Part shown: positions 22,893 to 36,009 of the stretch, one piece after another
Position numbering within the stretch: position 1 is the first letter of the stretch
How the letters are laid out: each line of letters starts with the position of its first letter
Source of the DNA: Rhypophila decipiens
Lineage: Eukaryota > Ascomycota > Sordariomycetes > Sordariales > Naviculisporaceae
Length of the DNA: 64,000 nucleotides
Assembly (NCBI GenBank): GCA_033297075.1
Contig: MU858105.1
Span: forward strand, 124,001 to 188,000
Direction of reading: 5' to 3'
The notes under the pieces: generated by a model
What the model was told of the DNA's origin: nothing
The model's input: only the letters and a program-made list of their open reading frames with translations
Database searches by the model: none
Program-made: the position numbers and the translations under genes

Positions 22893-23150
22893 GAATCATC
22901 TCCTTTATTTCCCAGAATTAGGGTACCCTGATTCTGACTGAACCCTTTTTTGCCTGTTTTTAATTTAAAGAAAAAATTATTTTATCTCCTTAGAAAATTA
23001 TCAAAGCGGTTGTTGATCCAGTGCTTAGTGAGGTAATATTCAAATTCCAATACAGACTGCAAACGGCTCTTTACTACATAACTGAAACCTTGTATTTCTA
23101 GGTCAAAATATTAACCAGCCCGTACTATCCACGAGCACAACGCAGTCCAT

Positions 23151-24894
23151 CTACCACAGTCTCTCCCAACACCTCTCCCAAAAAGGCAGAGTAGCTAGAT
23201 ACTTCCTGTAATTCTCCTCAATCCCGCCCTCCTCCCACCGACGACAATCCTCATCGACCTCCTTCTTGCCCGAAATCAAATCCGCCTCGGCGGGGTGGAC
23301 AAACTTGGTGCGATGCCACACCTTCCAGCCCGCAAACATGACCACCGCAAACGCGAGGCCAAAGTACGACGTCACAAACCCTCTCGTCGAGAACGGCGCA
23401 AAACAATCATACCCGACAAACGTCAAGGCCAAACATCCGCAAAAGACGGCGCAGATAGCCGGGTACCAACCGCCCGGGACGCGGTAAGGCAGGGTCGACT
23501 CGTCCAGGCCTTGCGTGGTACGGGCGCGATACCAAAAGATGTAAGTGAGGGCAAACATGGTGTATGTAGCGATCAGACCGGTTGTAGTAAGGTCGATGAA
23601 CCACCAAAAGACATCAATTGCCTCGTTGGACGCGACCAAGAATGTAACACACGTGATGACCGAGACGACAGCGATAGCATAGATGGGCACGCCTTGCTGT
23701 GTGCACTTGGTCAAGAACCTGGGGGCTTTGCCATCTCGCGCGAGACCGTACAAGGTTCGGGACGATCCGTAGACCATGGCGTTTCCGCAGGACAAGCCGG
23801 ACAACATGATCAGCGCGTTGATGAGATGAGGCAGTCCGGTGATGCCCACGTTCTGAATGCCCACGACCCAAGGAGAGGCTGCGGCGCCGGCAGCACCTTC
23901 GCTAATGGCCTTGATAAGACCTTTATCGCTCGAGGAGCAGATGATGCCGACGCAAAAGACGCCGACGACGTAAAAAGTGACGATGCGGGCAAAGATCATC
24001 TTGGCGACGCGGGGGATCGTTCGGCGGGGGTTCTGGATCTCGCCCGCGCTGAGGGCAATCATCTCGGGCCCGCCGATGGTGAAGCCAGCGTACAAGACTA
24101 CTTCCCACCAGCCCAGGAAGCGGCCCGTTGAGCCGGTCGTGTAGTACTGGCGCATGTAGGTGCTGGGGTCGGACCCCCAGTTTCGGAACCCGTAGGCGTC
24201 GTGCTTGGGGTTGCCGCCGCTCATGGTGATGATGGTGATGAGGATCAGGCCGAACAAGAGGAGGACCTTCGTGATGGACATGAGGAACTCGGACTCGCCG
24301 TAGTACTTGACTGCCACGATGTTGAGGAGAATGCAGACCACCATGGCGGCGGCCACGTAGGCGGCTGGGTTGGTGGTCGCGTCCCAGTAGGATATGATGA
24401 CGGCCACGGCCGAGTACTCGACGCAGACCAACATGACGCTGGCGAAGAAGAAGGTCCATCCGATGGCGAAACCAAGGGCGGGATCGGCGTAGCGGGCTGC
24501 GAGTTCGAAGATGGACCCCTTGAGGGGCAGGTAGGCGAGCATCTCACCCACGCAGAGATTGACGGGGCAGATGAAGAAGAGGCCCCAGAAGAGGTATCCG
24601 AGGATCAGCGACAGAGGCCCGGACTTGACCAGGACAGAGCCAACACCTGCCTGTGGGCGAAACAGACATCGAAGGTCAGTAAGATATCGCAAGAGGACGA
24701 GGGAGAGAGGATGCACTCACCCAAAGACCAGTTCCAATAGAACCAGCAATAGCCATCAACTGGACATGACGAGGTGACAGACCTCGCACCGTCTCAGGTA
24801 CTATTGGCCTTGAAGAGCCATACTGTTCACTCGTGTTTGTTGCGCTTGGGGCAAGGGACGCCTTCTCGGCCGTCTTTTCCATGTCGGACGCCAT
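23151..24894 (-). CDS. Amino-acid permease (APC superfamily, AAP family)
   Basis: Two exons, 24894-24721 and 24650-23151, joined by a 70-bp phase-0 intron (GTGAGT/CAG), give 557 aa. It is a proton-coupled amino-acid importer of the plasma membrane. The N-terminus is hydrophilic; the first helix begins RHVQLMAIAGSIGTGLW, the AAP signature. About 12 hydrophobic helices follow. Family motifs are GEMLAYLPLKGSIFELAARY, GPEMIALSAGEIQNPRRTIP and SRTLYGLARDGKAPRFLTKC. The C-terminus is charged (SGKKEVDEDCRRWEEGG), which in fungal permeases carries sorting and ubiquitination signals. Substrate cannot be read from sequence; the divergence from Gap1 and Can1 suggests a dicarboxylic or general amino-acid carrier. 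Confidence 0.93.
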
Positions 24895-26566
24895 CGTAAA
24901 AGTGTACACGGTTGTTGCCGTCAATATTCCTCGATATCTCCTGTGATGAGGAGCAAAAGGGCAAAACCTGGAATGGACCAAGGTGGTATTTAACACAGCT
25001 GCGGTGTTCCGTCAAGCTTACCTGTTGCCATCCCCGAGGCATTCCCGTCCGTCATAGACAGATAGGCAATCGTCCTATCCCATTGCCCCGATTCGATCCC
25101 TCGCTCCATGTCCCATATCTTTGAGAGGATACCGGCATTTGGTGATCAACCTGAATTAACTATATGGTGTCTGGTTGTTATGGTCCATGCTTGTCCGGGG
25201 ACAGTCGGGGCAGCCAGCCATGGCCATCCACATCTTCTAACTTGCCCGGGAAATAATTCCCAGCAAAGACCGTATCCGGTCAAGTCCAGAGCCGGCTGTC
25301 TGGAGCTTACTCCAGTTTTGTGGCTCCGAAATGCGGATTCATTTCTGATCATTGATCCTCTTGAACTGGTTGAAGACTGATAAGACTCATCTTGGCACTG
25401 GATAAGGTTGGTGTAGATCTAAATCCTGACTCCACCGAGGAGGTGATTGTCGCACCAGATAACGACACAAGCTTCTCCTGCATCCTCTATCGCATCAGTG
25501 ATCGATTCCTTCTTTTATCTCACTACATGGTACCAGGTATCGAGCATTTTTCCCCCTCTTAATTGAAGGATGGGAAAGATAAGACTGTTTGGGGTATGTA
25601 GGTTCAAGCCTCGGACAGACATCTCGACCGAGCGGACGCACCTGCCACTATCAGTGGAATGACGTTGTGGCTTCAGTGTGCATCAAGCTTGTCGTACAGA
25701 GTTGACTTTCGCCGACTGGTGCCCGCTTGGTGTAACCAGGCCGGAGGGGAGGCGCCGGAGATTAAAAAGCCCCCTGACCGGTCGACGGTTTGCGCGTAGA
25801 ACCTTTAGCATTGTCCCGTAAGGGTCCCTATTGGGACGCCTGGTTTGGCTGTGCCGGCGGTGAACAGTGCAAAATTATGGCAAACCATTGCACACTGGTT
25901 GCGTTGCTGAATGGCTTTCGCGAGTTCTTTACCGTCGCAGCGAGGCGATCACAGGTGTTTGTTTGCGAAACGCAAGTGATTCGGGACCAATTCGTTGCTC
26001 CACGTTCCTGTTCGGGGCGTGGGGCCGGAAAGGTGGCCCGGTGGGCGCTTCAGACCGGCTGTTAGTAGCCACTGTCAGGTGAAGGCAAACCGCTAACAGA
26101 CTAGCAAGCCGGCCAGCTGTGTTCCTATTGGTTCCGGTTCAAACGGTTCTTGGCACCTTCCTTGCCCATCAAGGTTGCATGGGTGTGCTCTGTCTCGTTC
26201 GTCATCGCTTTTTCTGACCTCGTGTTCTTTCCAGAGAAAAAGTCCCTCGCTTCTTGATCTTTTGCTGAGTTTTCTTCTCAGTTTCAGTGATTTTGCTCCC
26301 GTTCACTCGTTTCTAGCGCTGGTCCCGTCACTCGTTTTAGGCTGCAGACTTCCCGCTGACCACGTCCCTGGCGAGATTGAAGTCATCTCGGACACTTCGG
26401 ACATCAAGAGAGCTCCACTTCCAAGGATCTTGGCCAGGAATCCTCAAAACTCTCCGTCACCCCACGGATTGGACAGTTCAGTCTCACGATCCATACAGCA
26501 GACTTGGCGACTGGTAACTGCGAATATCCCAGAGCACCTTTTATCGACGGGATCCGGAAAGACGCG
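24895..26566. other. Intergenic region between divergent permease and flippase genes
   Basis: Shared promoter space. Frames present (for example 25790-26065) have no protein character. A possible B-box-like GGTTCAAGCC occurs near 25602 without a tRNA fold. The last about 300 bp are CT-rich, probably 5' UTR of the flippase. Confidence 0.55.
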
Positions 26567-26596
26567 ATGATAAACATGGTCGAGACAACGCAATGA
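26567..26596 (+). promoter_or_regulatory. Upstream ORF overlapping the flippase start (ATGA overlap)
   Basis: A nine-codon upstream frame (ATG at 26567, second in-frame ATG at 26576) ends in TGA at 26594-26596, which overlaps the main ATG at 26593 as ATGA. A ribosome using it would terminate one base into the main start, an arrangement suited to termination-reinitiation control. Whether the transcript includes it is not known. Confidence 0.6.
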
Positions 26597-29500
26597 ACGA
26601 GCTCACCAGTCCGGACGGGAATAGCGGGAGTGGCGTCGACGGTGCTTCACTCGAAAAGGGACCTCACCGAAGAGGCGTTTTGCCACAAATTGTGCCGGTA
26701 AAATCAGCCAAAGAAAGCATCACGACGACGACGCGACAATGGATTCAACACCATGTTGTCGACCAGATTCTGCGCCAAACTCAATTACCACCCTCAAAAG
26801 ATGGAAGACACATTCCGTTGAGGCCACATCACGATCAGCCACTCATTGATGAGCGTCGCGGCCACGCTTACATCTCCAACACTATCCGGACTGCCCGTTA
26901 CACCGTCTGGGACTTTCTGCCCAAGCAGCTTTTCTTTCAGTTTTCTCGCTTGGCCAACTTTTATTTTCTATGTGTCGGTATTCCTCAGACCATTCCGGGC
27001 GTCAGCACGACAGGAAACTTTACTACAATTCTCCCTCTGTTGTTTTTTGTCCTTCTTACAGTGGTCAAGGAAGGATACGACGACTGGAAGAGGCATCGGT
27101 TGGACAAGGTCGAAAATGCGCGGGACGCCAAAGTTCTGCGAAGGATTGGAAGCGTCGGGTCTTCACGAGCTGCACGATCGAGATGGTTCTCCTTCGCTAC
27201 TCGCAGGAAGTCTGACACTCAGCCGGGCACCGAGGAGGTTCTGGGGACAGATTTGCAGTGGTGTTCAGTACGGTGGAGGGACTTGAAGGTTGGCGACATC
27301 ATCAAACTTGCAAGAGATGACGATGTCCCGGCCGACATGGTGCTCTTACACGCCGAGGGCGAAAACAACGTGGCTTACATCGAGACCATGGCGCTTGATG
27401 GGGAGACGAACTTGAAGAGCAAACAGGTTTCCACGGCTCTGAAGGATTGCGACACTGTCGAAGGAATTGCGAGAACGGATGCAGAGTTTGTCGTGGAAGA
27501 TCCCAATCCAGACCTTTACCGGTTTGATGGGAGGGTCACGGCAAATGGTAAAACGCTGCCCCTCACGCTCAACGAAGTCGTGTACCGTGGTTGCACCCTC
27601 AGAAACACACCAAGCGCCATTGGCATCGTGATCAACACGGGCGAGGAGTGCAAAATCCGTCGGAATGCGAACCAACATCCGAGCGCGAAGAAGCCCGCAC
27701 TCGAGAGGATGTCAAACAAGATTGTCATCACCCTCGCAGTATTTGTCATTGCGCTTTCGGTTGGCTGCTCCATGGGATACTTGATCTGGCAGGAGGCATA
27801 CGAGAAATATGCTTGGTATTTGCAGGGGCTCGAGGTTCCTTTCCAAAACATCATCATTGGGTTTGCGATTCAGTTCAACAACCTAATCCCCTTGGCGCTT
27901 TATATCAGCTTGGAGATTGTCAAGATTGGACAAATGCTCATGTTGAACTCTGACCTCGAAATGTACGATAAAGAGTCGGACACGCCGGCAAGATGCAACA
28001 CCAACACCATCTTGGAAAATCTTGGGCAGATTGGATACATATTCTCCGACAAGACGGGAACCCTGACGCAGAACGTCATGAAGTTCCGCAAGATGAGTAT
28101 TGCAGGGACAACCTGGTTGCACGATATGGATATCATCGCTTCGGATGATCAGCCCGCTGGCCGCAAAAGCATGGTCAGCGAGCCATATCCAACAGACCTC
28201 GACACCGCCTTGACCTTGGAGAGTAGCCGCCGACTCAGCACCTCGAAGACTCTTGCTCGTTCACTAACCAGCGCTTCCACTCCGAGCGCTCCTCGTCGTT
28301 CTGCGTCCCTGTGGCGTTCAACTGGTCGGCCCGACCATCTTCAACCCAACCTCAACACAAGAGACCTCCTCGAGTTTATCAGGCTGCGTCCCAATGCCCC
28401 GTTTTCGCGACGGGCTACCCAGTATCTCCTTGCTATGGCCCTTTGCCATAGCTGTTTGCCAGAGACGAGGGAGGGAAAACTCGAATTCCAGTCCGCGTCA
28501 CCCGACGAGCTTGCACTCGTAAGAGCCGCACAAGAGCTCGGCTTTATCGTCATCCAGAGGTCGTCCCAGACCGTCACGCTCCGTATATCCAATGGCGAAG
28601 GATCCGAATCAGAGAGGGTATACGAAATCCTTGATGTAATCGAGTTCAGCAGCAAACGCAAACGAATGTCGATCGTCGTCCGCTGCCCCGATGAGCGCAT
28701 TTGGCTCATCACCAAAGGTGCTGACTCGGTGATCCTTCCCCGTCTTAGGCTGGCCAATCTGGCGATGCAGAAAGCAAACGAAGTGCGCAAAAGTGTCGAC
28801 CTCGAACAACAACTGCAGCGGAGAAGCGAAGCACAGGAACCGCGCAACAGCTTTGGTGGGCGACCGAGTCTGACGATACGGCGAAGCACGGGCATTGCCC
28901 GTCACAGCGCCTTGGCTGGCTCGAGCAAGCGACCGGTCGCGAATAGGAGCCAGTCCTTTGAAGTCAGTAAACTGTCCGCCTTGTCGGCTGAAGATCGTCC
29001 ACGCCCCTCCTTGGCGGTCCGCACCGTCTCGTTTGATGTCAGCTCGGGAAAAGCGCTCCTTTCACCCACGCTGTCGCACGCCACCCCTGACAAGTACGCT
29101 TTTCTCGACGACCCATCTGTCAGCGACGACGCCACCATCTTTACCCGCTGTTTCAAGCACATTGACGATTTTGCTACCGAGGGTCTCCGCACACTGTTGT
29201 TTGCTCACAGGTTCTTGACCGACAGCGAGTACAAGACCTGGAAGAAGCTGTACCACGATGCGGAAACCAGCTTGGTCGACCGCCAAGAGCGCATCGAGGC
29301 GGCCGGCGATGTAATTGAGCAATCACTCGAGCTCATTGGCGCATCAGCAATCGAAGATAAGCTCCAGGTCGGCGTTCCAGAAACCATCGATCGGCTGCGG
29401 CGGGCGAACATCAAGATATGGATGCTCACTGGCGATAAGCGAGAAACCGCCATCAACATTGCCCACTCGGCCAGGATATGTCAGCCGACGTCGGACATTT

Positions 29501-31073
29501 ACATACTGGACATCACCAAAGGCGACCTCGAGGCGCAATTGCTGAACGTGATCGAGGAGCTGCAAGTTCAGCTGGAGACGTTTACCTCGCACATACCTAA
29601 TCACACCGTCGTTGTGATTGATGGCCACACGCTGGCGGCTATCGAGGAGTCGGACGCATTGGCCCTCAAACAATTGTTCTACAGCCTCATTCCGACCATA
29701 GACTCGGTGATTTGTTGCCGGGCTTCACCGGCACAGAAAGCCAACTTGGTTCGTGCAATCCGCAAAGCGGCACCAACGGCCCAAGTAACCTCTTCTTCGT
29801 CGGCTTCGTCCCGAACCAGCAAATGGGCCGCCAAGCTCAGAAGCGCGAAAACACCCTTGACTCTGGCGATTGGAGACGGTGCGAACGACCTGGCCATGCT
29901 GTCAGCGGCGCACGTTGGTGTAGGTATCTCTGGTCGCGAGGGACTGCAAGCGGCGCGCGTGGCAGACTACAGTATCGCGCAGTTTCGATTTCTGTCCAGG
30001 TTGCTCCTGGTTCACGGCAGGTGGAACTATGTGCGCACCGCGCGGTTCATTCTGGCTACATTCTGGAAGGAAATGTTCTTCTACATGCCCACAGAGCTGT
30101 ACCAGCGTTACAATGGGTACACTGGGACAAGTCTGTACGAGTCCTGGAGTCTGACGGTACTGAATACGTTGTTCACCAGTCTTTGCGTTATTGTCCCGGG
30201 GATATGGGAGCAGGATCTCGCTGCCGAGACGTTGTTGGCTGTCCCCGAGCTGTATGTCTTTGGACAGCGTGATAGGGGGCTAAATCTGGCCAAGTATCTG
30301 GCTTGGATGATTGGTGGTGCGGCCGAGGGAGTGTTGGTTTGGTTTCTGTGCTGGGCATTGTATTCCGGCCACCTCAGTCCGGCGCGCGACGGTGGCGGTC
30401 TTTTCGCCCTTGGGAATCTCGTTTTTACCATTGCCATTATGTGGATCAACTTTAAGACGATGTAAGTGCCGTCCTTCCTTTTTTACCACGAGTTCCGAGC
30501 TAACAAGCAGGTGGCAGGATTCTGGGAACCCACTTCAAAAGCGCAATTGTCCTTGCAAGCTTTGCCATAACCGTCGGTGGTTGGTACGCCTGGCAAGCCT
30601 TTCTCTCTGGGATCTACGCGCCCGGGATTTGGCCGTACGCCGTTCGTGGAGGATTCTTCACCCAATTCGGCCAGGACCCGGTCTGGTGGGCGGCACTGGC
30701 CGGCGTCCTTGGTCTACTGATCGCAATCGAGCTGGCGTACAGCTCGGTGAAGCGCAACTTGATCGTCTTGGGTCTGTGGAAGTGGGGATGGAAATGGCTT
30801 CACTGGAGCACGTGGAAAAATGCCTTTGGGCCATTGGCTTCAAGAGGTGCAACAGTGTGGGACGACGGGCGCGACGGTGCCCAGCCATTGGAGGACTGGG
30901 ACGTTGAGCTCTGGCAGGTTATGGAGAAGGATCCTGCCATTCGAGCGACATTGCAAAAGATGAGTCGGCTGGACGGTGTGGAGGAGATGGACGAGGAGGA
31001 TTTGGACGGCCTGGAGAATGATCCGGACCAACGACCAGCGGCTCTAGTGCGAGAGGGATCAGCAGGAGTTTAG
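26593..31073 (+). CDS. P4-type ATPase, phospholipid flippase (Dnf3/DnfD-like)
   Basis: Two exons, 26593-30461 and 30518-31073, with a 56-bp phase-2 intron (GTAAGT donor, acceptor GTGGCAG), give 1474 aa. The acceptor one step upstream (AGCAG) would put the tail in a wrong frame. Flippases move aminophospholipids to the cytosolic leaflet of Golgi and plasma membranes. Visible motifs are DGETNLKSKQ (about 269), IPLALYISLEIVK in TM4, SDKTGTLTQN with phosphorylated Asp486, and GDGANDLAML (about 1094). FKSAIVLASFAITVGGWYAW and further helices lie in exon 2. A Ser/Arg-rich insertion sits in the nucleotide-binding region (about residues 735-830), and QRYNGYTGTSLYESWS after TM6 matches Dnf3 class proteins. 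Dnf3 acts with a Cdc50-type partner, which is not encoded here. Confidence 0.93.
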
Positions 31074-31318
31074 AGGTTGCGCACCAGATGTCGCATTTTG
31101 GTCTATTTTATTTTTTGCATACGAGATACCCTTTCTTAATACTCATCTAGTCCTGGCATCTAAATTCCCTATATACCTCGCCATCATCAATGTGCATGCG
31201 CAATTTTAAATCTTGTGGTGGCTGGCCATGATAACATCAAAAAGGCCTTCCGTCCGATCTTAAGGCAAACCTAAAGTGGAGCCCCTCAACAAACTCCAAT
31301 CGGAAGCCATTCCTCCAA

Positions 31319-31410
31319 TCGGGTATGGTGTAGCGGTAACATCGTTGACTCTCACTTCTCAGAAGTGTCCGTTCTCTCAACAGCCCCGGGTTCGACTCCC
31401 GGTATCCGAG
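31319..31410 (+). tRNA. tRNA-Glu (anticodon CTC) with a 21-nt intron
   Basis: The acceptor stem is TCGGGTA (31319-31325) with TATCCGA (31403-31409) and discriminator G at 31410. The D arm is GTGT/ACAT around AGCGGTA. The anticodon stem GTTGA pairs with TCAAC (31377-31381). The loop reads CT-CTC-A, then an intron at 31355-31375 placed canonically after position 37. The T arm is CCGGG-TTCGACT-CCCGG. All arms pair, so this is an intact, apparently functional gene; the intron would need removal by the Sen endonuclease complex. Confidence 0.93.
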
Positions 31411-31421
31411 TCTCAACCTTC

Positions 31422-31427
31422 TTTTTT
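31422..31427 (+). terminator. RNA polymerase III T6 terminator for tRNA-Glu
   Basis: Six T residues lie 11 bp after the tRNA 3' end, with more T runs after it. Confidence 0.8.
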
Positions 31428-33927
31428 GCTTTTTTATTTTTGCGTCATCTGCTTTTTTCCTTTATACCCTGTAACACATGTCACTCAATCCACGTTTTTA
31501 TATCCTTATTTTAACGACTGTTGGTGAAACCCCCGCGCTAGCTTGTGCGGGTGTCGGCCGCAGGAGCCAAGCCAGCCCATGGGCCATGGGCCATGAGGCC
31601 TCACGCAAAGAATACTAATAATGTCTGGTCCTTCTGCCTGCTTGGCTGCCTGTTCAAAATCCATGACCAACAAAATGAATGCAACATCAATTTTGATAAG
31701 GAAGGGGCAGGTTTATCTCGTGTTACCACCCGACGCCGAAAAAGGGGATAAGAAGCTTTAAAAGCGGATTCCCACACAGGAAGCGCCTTGTCCTTGTGGA
31801 CCAGCATGTCTTGTGTAACCGTCACTGTTCTGGAACTGGACAAGTGCTGTGGCTTGTTGTGAACCTTGCATGCGAATGATGCGATAAATTCTTGGACTCT
31901 TTTTGGAGGTTTACAGCAGGAGAGAGGGATCTCGACCAATCCGCCCTGCAGACCGCCAACGATGACGCTATTGTGTCCCTGCAGGAAAAACCCACTGTGC
32001 CAAGTTCGGACTAAGCTTGCCCTAGTTTGGACAAAATGGCGAACCACGTTCAGGCACAAGACCGAAAGAATTGACGCCTTGAAAACATCTGCGGGGTGTG
32101 GGCGGGTTTGTGTGGACGGGCCCATGTTGGCCGAACGAGTGGCTTGATCGTTTCACCATAAACAAAGTGAGCACAACATCAGCCACGACAGGACAACGGT
32201 AGTTGCAAATCCCAGTTTCGAGCTCCCGGAATTAGTAAAGGTAGATCCGTAGTAAGCCACTGCAATCCTCAGCAACCTTTGGCACTTTTGCGAGCTTTGT
32301 GTAATTTTGTCATTGTTGGCTTCTGAGGAATGCGATCAGGATTCAACAATGGATGCCCAGCTCCCCTTCCTCCCACGAGCCAAGCACGAGAGGCCCATCG
32401 AGACTCCATCTTGGGCGTGATGCACAGGGTCCTCACAGGTGGCTCCGCCATCCACCAATTCTCCTCTAAACCTCTGCAGGGGTAAATTTTGTTAGTTCGA
32501 GTGACTTTGCCAGGGGGTTACTATAGATGGTAAAACTGCTGATCATCGCACCAAAATCACACCAAGATCGCAGCAAGATCACCTGTTTCTCGTATCTTCG
32601 GCCAAGAACGCCACGAGAATGCTACAGAATACTGATGACTTTGTCTGCTCTAAGACCCTGGTTTATTGTAGTACGTTGTACCGATCTAACAAAAAAAACC
32701 CCGGCAGAGGTGTACTGCTTGGCTGCTTGTTGCCCGATTCCAGTGTGTTGGGTCACTTGGTTTCTTGGTTCACAATTTACACCCTCATTCGGGTTAGATT
32801 GGAGAGGTTGGTTCCTAGACTCGTCCAGTGGACTGATCGAGCCACGTCTTTTACCCCTGTATTTACTCCAGTTGGGATTTCAATATTTGAGCTGGAGTTG
32901 CAATAATGGCCCGGCGCGACAAAAGGACCTCGTCGCAAAACCTGTCAATAGCGAGCGATGCCTTTGGCTCGATTTCTCCTTGCTTTTTGTCTTCTCAAAC
33001 TCCGTGAATATCGCCAGTGTCCACCGTCGCCGTCGCCGTGATCGACAACTTTGCACGACCCAGTCTACCGAGACACTGGACTCCCTCAGAAGCGACCCGT
33101 CTTCGCTCTCTTGGCACGGCACTTCCTCCCTTGCGGATAGTGGTCGGCAGTAAACGGATCGACATTCGACAAGCCATCGCGGTCACCCCAAAACCATCCC
33201 GGAGGAGCATCCTCAGTTCGGCGGCAATTAATCACGAGAAAGTTTATATCCCTTCCCACAGTTGCTTCCCGGACCGTCGCGGGTACACCTTATCGGCACA
33301 TCACAACAAACCAATATTTAGCCTGTGCTTACTACTTTCCGAGGATACAACTTTGGGAGGAGCTACGACCGAAGTTCAAATTTGGCCCCTCCGCTGCGCC
33401 GGCTGCGTGCTCACGCGGAAATATATTTCAACTGCCTGGCCCCCCGGGTCGTGACCGCACCTCCTCATCGCCATCTTCTACGCTGATCAAAGTCGGTCAC
33501 CAGTTTTAATTTGCATCTTTGGTGTTACAGGTGGTGGCCGGACACTGCGCTCTGCTGTGCTGCTCACGGTGCCATTCTCGTCACCCCCTTCTCCACATCC
33601 CAAACAGACCAGGAAAAGACGACCCCCTTCTGGTGAAACTATCTCAACCCACGTCGTATTTGGACCCTGGCCGTCCATCCTCTTATACTTGCCGGCACGC
33701 TTAGACTTGCTACTCGGGTCCCTGTCAACCAGAATCAAGCTCACAACCCAAAGCTTATATACCCTCGCATCGCCGAGTCCTTGGCTGCCCGCTTGGCCTC
33801 TTCTTTTTGGAGACTGCAGAGACCGGCGCTCAAGCTTTTGTCATTCTTTTCAGGACTACCGGGACTGGATCCTGTTTTATTTTCTATTTCATCTTTTTGA
33901 ATAAACACATACCCGATCCAGCCCAAG
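31428..33927. other. Long gene-poor region
   Basis: About 2.5 kb. Frames such as 31601-32125 on minus and 32527-33153 on plus are open but lack protein-like composition, domains or splice partners. The right-hand part (about 33000-33900) is CT-rich and probably the promoter and 5' UTR of the esterase gene. Confidence 0.55.
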
Positions 33928-34807
33928 ATGTTGTCCGGTCTCAGCGCCATTCTTTTAGGTCAGTCCCAGCCCTCATTGTTCCCGTCCAGGCGCAGCACTA
34001 TCATGAACCAAGACTTATTCACACTCACCTTTAGCCTTCTCCATGCCCTTAACAGGTCGTGGCGTGGCAATCCGGAATCCCGCAGTAGAACCCAGACAGC
34101 AGACACCGGTCGTAGCCCAAGGAATCGCAGGCAACATTCCCTTACGGATCCTTCCTCTAGGCGCCTCCATAACCTTTGGTGTTCAGTCGTCCGATGGCAA
34201 TGGATATCGTGCTCTCCTCCGGAAAGCCCTGGTCGACGGTGGGAACCCAGTAAACATGGTCGGCAACGAGCAAGGCGGCACCATGAGGGACAACGAGAAC
34301 GAAGGCTGGCCCGGGCTCCGGATCGGACAGGTCAAAGACAAGGCGGCTGTCTCGATCGGGAAGTGGAAACCCAACCTCGTCTTGATCAACCTGGGCACCA
34401 ACGACGCCACGCAAGACTTCAAGGTCTCCGCAGCCGGAGACCGCATGAATGAGCTGCTCGACCTGATCTGGAAGGATTCGCCCGTGGCCACCGTCGTCCT
34501 GAGCACGCTCCTCCCCAACCAGGTAGCCACGACCCAGACCAACGTCGACAAGATCAACGTCATGTACCGGGCGCTGGTGACCAAGCTGCGAGGCCAAGGA
34601 AAGCGGATTGTCCTGGCCGAAATGACGGGGACTGACGGGCCGAAATTCATGAACGACTTTGCCGACGACACGCACCCCAACGACCAGGGCTACCGCAAGA
34701 TGTCCAAGATATGGTTCGAAGCCATCGTCGCCGCTGGCAAGGCTGGATTAATACAACGGCCCCAGAGAGTTGTTGGTCTTTCCATTCCGGATAACGGCGA
34801 TGCCTAA
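33928..34807 (+). CDS. SGNH/GDSL-type esterase (carbohydrate esterase CE3-like)
   Basis: Exon 1 is only 31 bp (33928-33958), then a 97-bp phase-1 intron (GTCAGT/CAG), then exon 2 at 34056-34807; total 260 aa. SGNH blocks are all present: block I LGASITFG with nucleophile Ser48, NEGWPGLRIG (Gly block), LINLGTNDATQ with Asn126 (block III), and DDTHPNDQGY with Asp214 and His217 (block V). The SSDGNGYR and EGWPG spacing matches CE3-type esterases that remove acetyl groups from plant polysaccharides. The N-terminus made by this splice (MLSGLSAILLGRGVAIRN) is a weak secretion signal, so the first exon is uncertain. If a longer first exon exists, the protein is probably secreted. Confidence 0.85.
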
Positions 34808-36009
34808 CACATTTTGGATAACACGGATCGGCTAATTCCTGGATTTCTTTTCCGTTTGTCTTCTTTAGTTCCTCAAGATGGAGAAATACTGACTGCACGA
34901 CACTGCACGACGCGACTACATCACATTTGCATGGGCGACGGCGTTTGGTTTTTTGGATATGGGTTTTCATATACCGACTGAGTGTTTACATGTAGATATC
35001 CGGTCTTTCATGGTTGGTGGCTTGGGGTTTATTTCCTAACAAAGGGGGAGACGAGCACCCCCACAATACACATACACACACACACACACACACAAGTACA
35101 CTATTCCTTTCTTCTTTATGGGATTGATACCACTTTATAACATCAGGCTCGGAGCCAGGCGTTACATGAAGACACCCTGCACTTTTATTCAGAAGATTTT
35201 CTTGTAAAGGTTACTCTTATTTACGAGTAGTTAGCACCTCGATAATGAATCAACACAACAAAACACTGTTGACAACGACAAATTACATACCACCTCACAA
35301 GTGAATTACCGCGTCCTGAACATGGCTGTATGTTGTGCGAGTGAAATTCATGTCAATTAACGAGACCTCGGTACAGAGAGCCACGAGAACACAGAGCAAG
35401 ATGTCAGTATATCCTGCGGCACATGTCTTGATTCCACATACATACAGATTCGGAACCAGTAGTACATTACCATATCCGAGAACAGAGGATGTTGCTACCA
35501 GTAAAGTAGGATGCCTTACCACTACAGCCCGCGGCACAGGTGAGAACTCAAGATCAGTTGTCAGTCGACAACGTTCCTCCCCATGTTTCTGCTTGGAAAT
35601 CAAAATTACCAAAGAAATGTAATCTTATTACCAACCCTCGGAACTTGAAACGACCATGCACCACCAGATTGGAACTGTGATATTTTGCACACAGGTCGAC
35701 AGGGACTTGTCACGTTCAAAGTATTGTGAGAATGACCAGCCTCCTCTTGGAAAGTCGGCAGTTGGTAGTGTACATTCAAAAGGTGACGTCGAAAAGCAAG
35801 CTCAAAATTGAAGGATGATCAATGGATCAGTGACACGAGGAAATACTACCCTGTCCGGGGGTCGTCGGCGCGAAATGATACTCGAGAAGTGGTTGAGGTA
35901 GATGTGAAACACATCTCGGGATAGTACCTGGCCACTCAAGGATCCGCGGAAGATGACGTCTTGGCTGGAGGTGCACGTCCGGTATCGAGATTCTAGACAT
36001 TGGGGTAAA
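34808..36009. other. Intergenic region with an AC microsatellite
   Basis: No protein gene supported. An (AC)n run of about 10 units is at 35074-35094. Frames at 35295-35622 overlap on both strands and are not convincing. Confidence 0.6.
35074..35094. repeat. AC dinucleotide microsatellite
   Basis: About ten AC units. Confidence 0.9.

Larger units (their letters stand above)
21052..23150. other. Gene-poor region holding a large palindrome and a tRNA relic
   Basis: No supported protein gene. The two structured pieces, 21381-21650 and 22801-22892, are listed separately. The AT-rich stretch at 22940-23080 is the 3' flank of the permease gene. Confidence 0.6.

Noticed and set aside
23295..24131. 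278-codon plus-strand frame opposite the permease
   Set aside because: Shadow of the permease; no membrane or domain character of its own.
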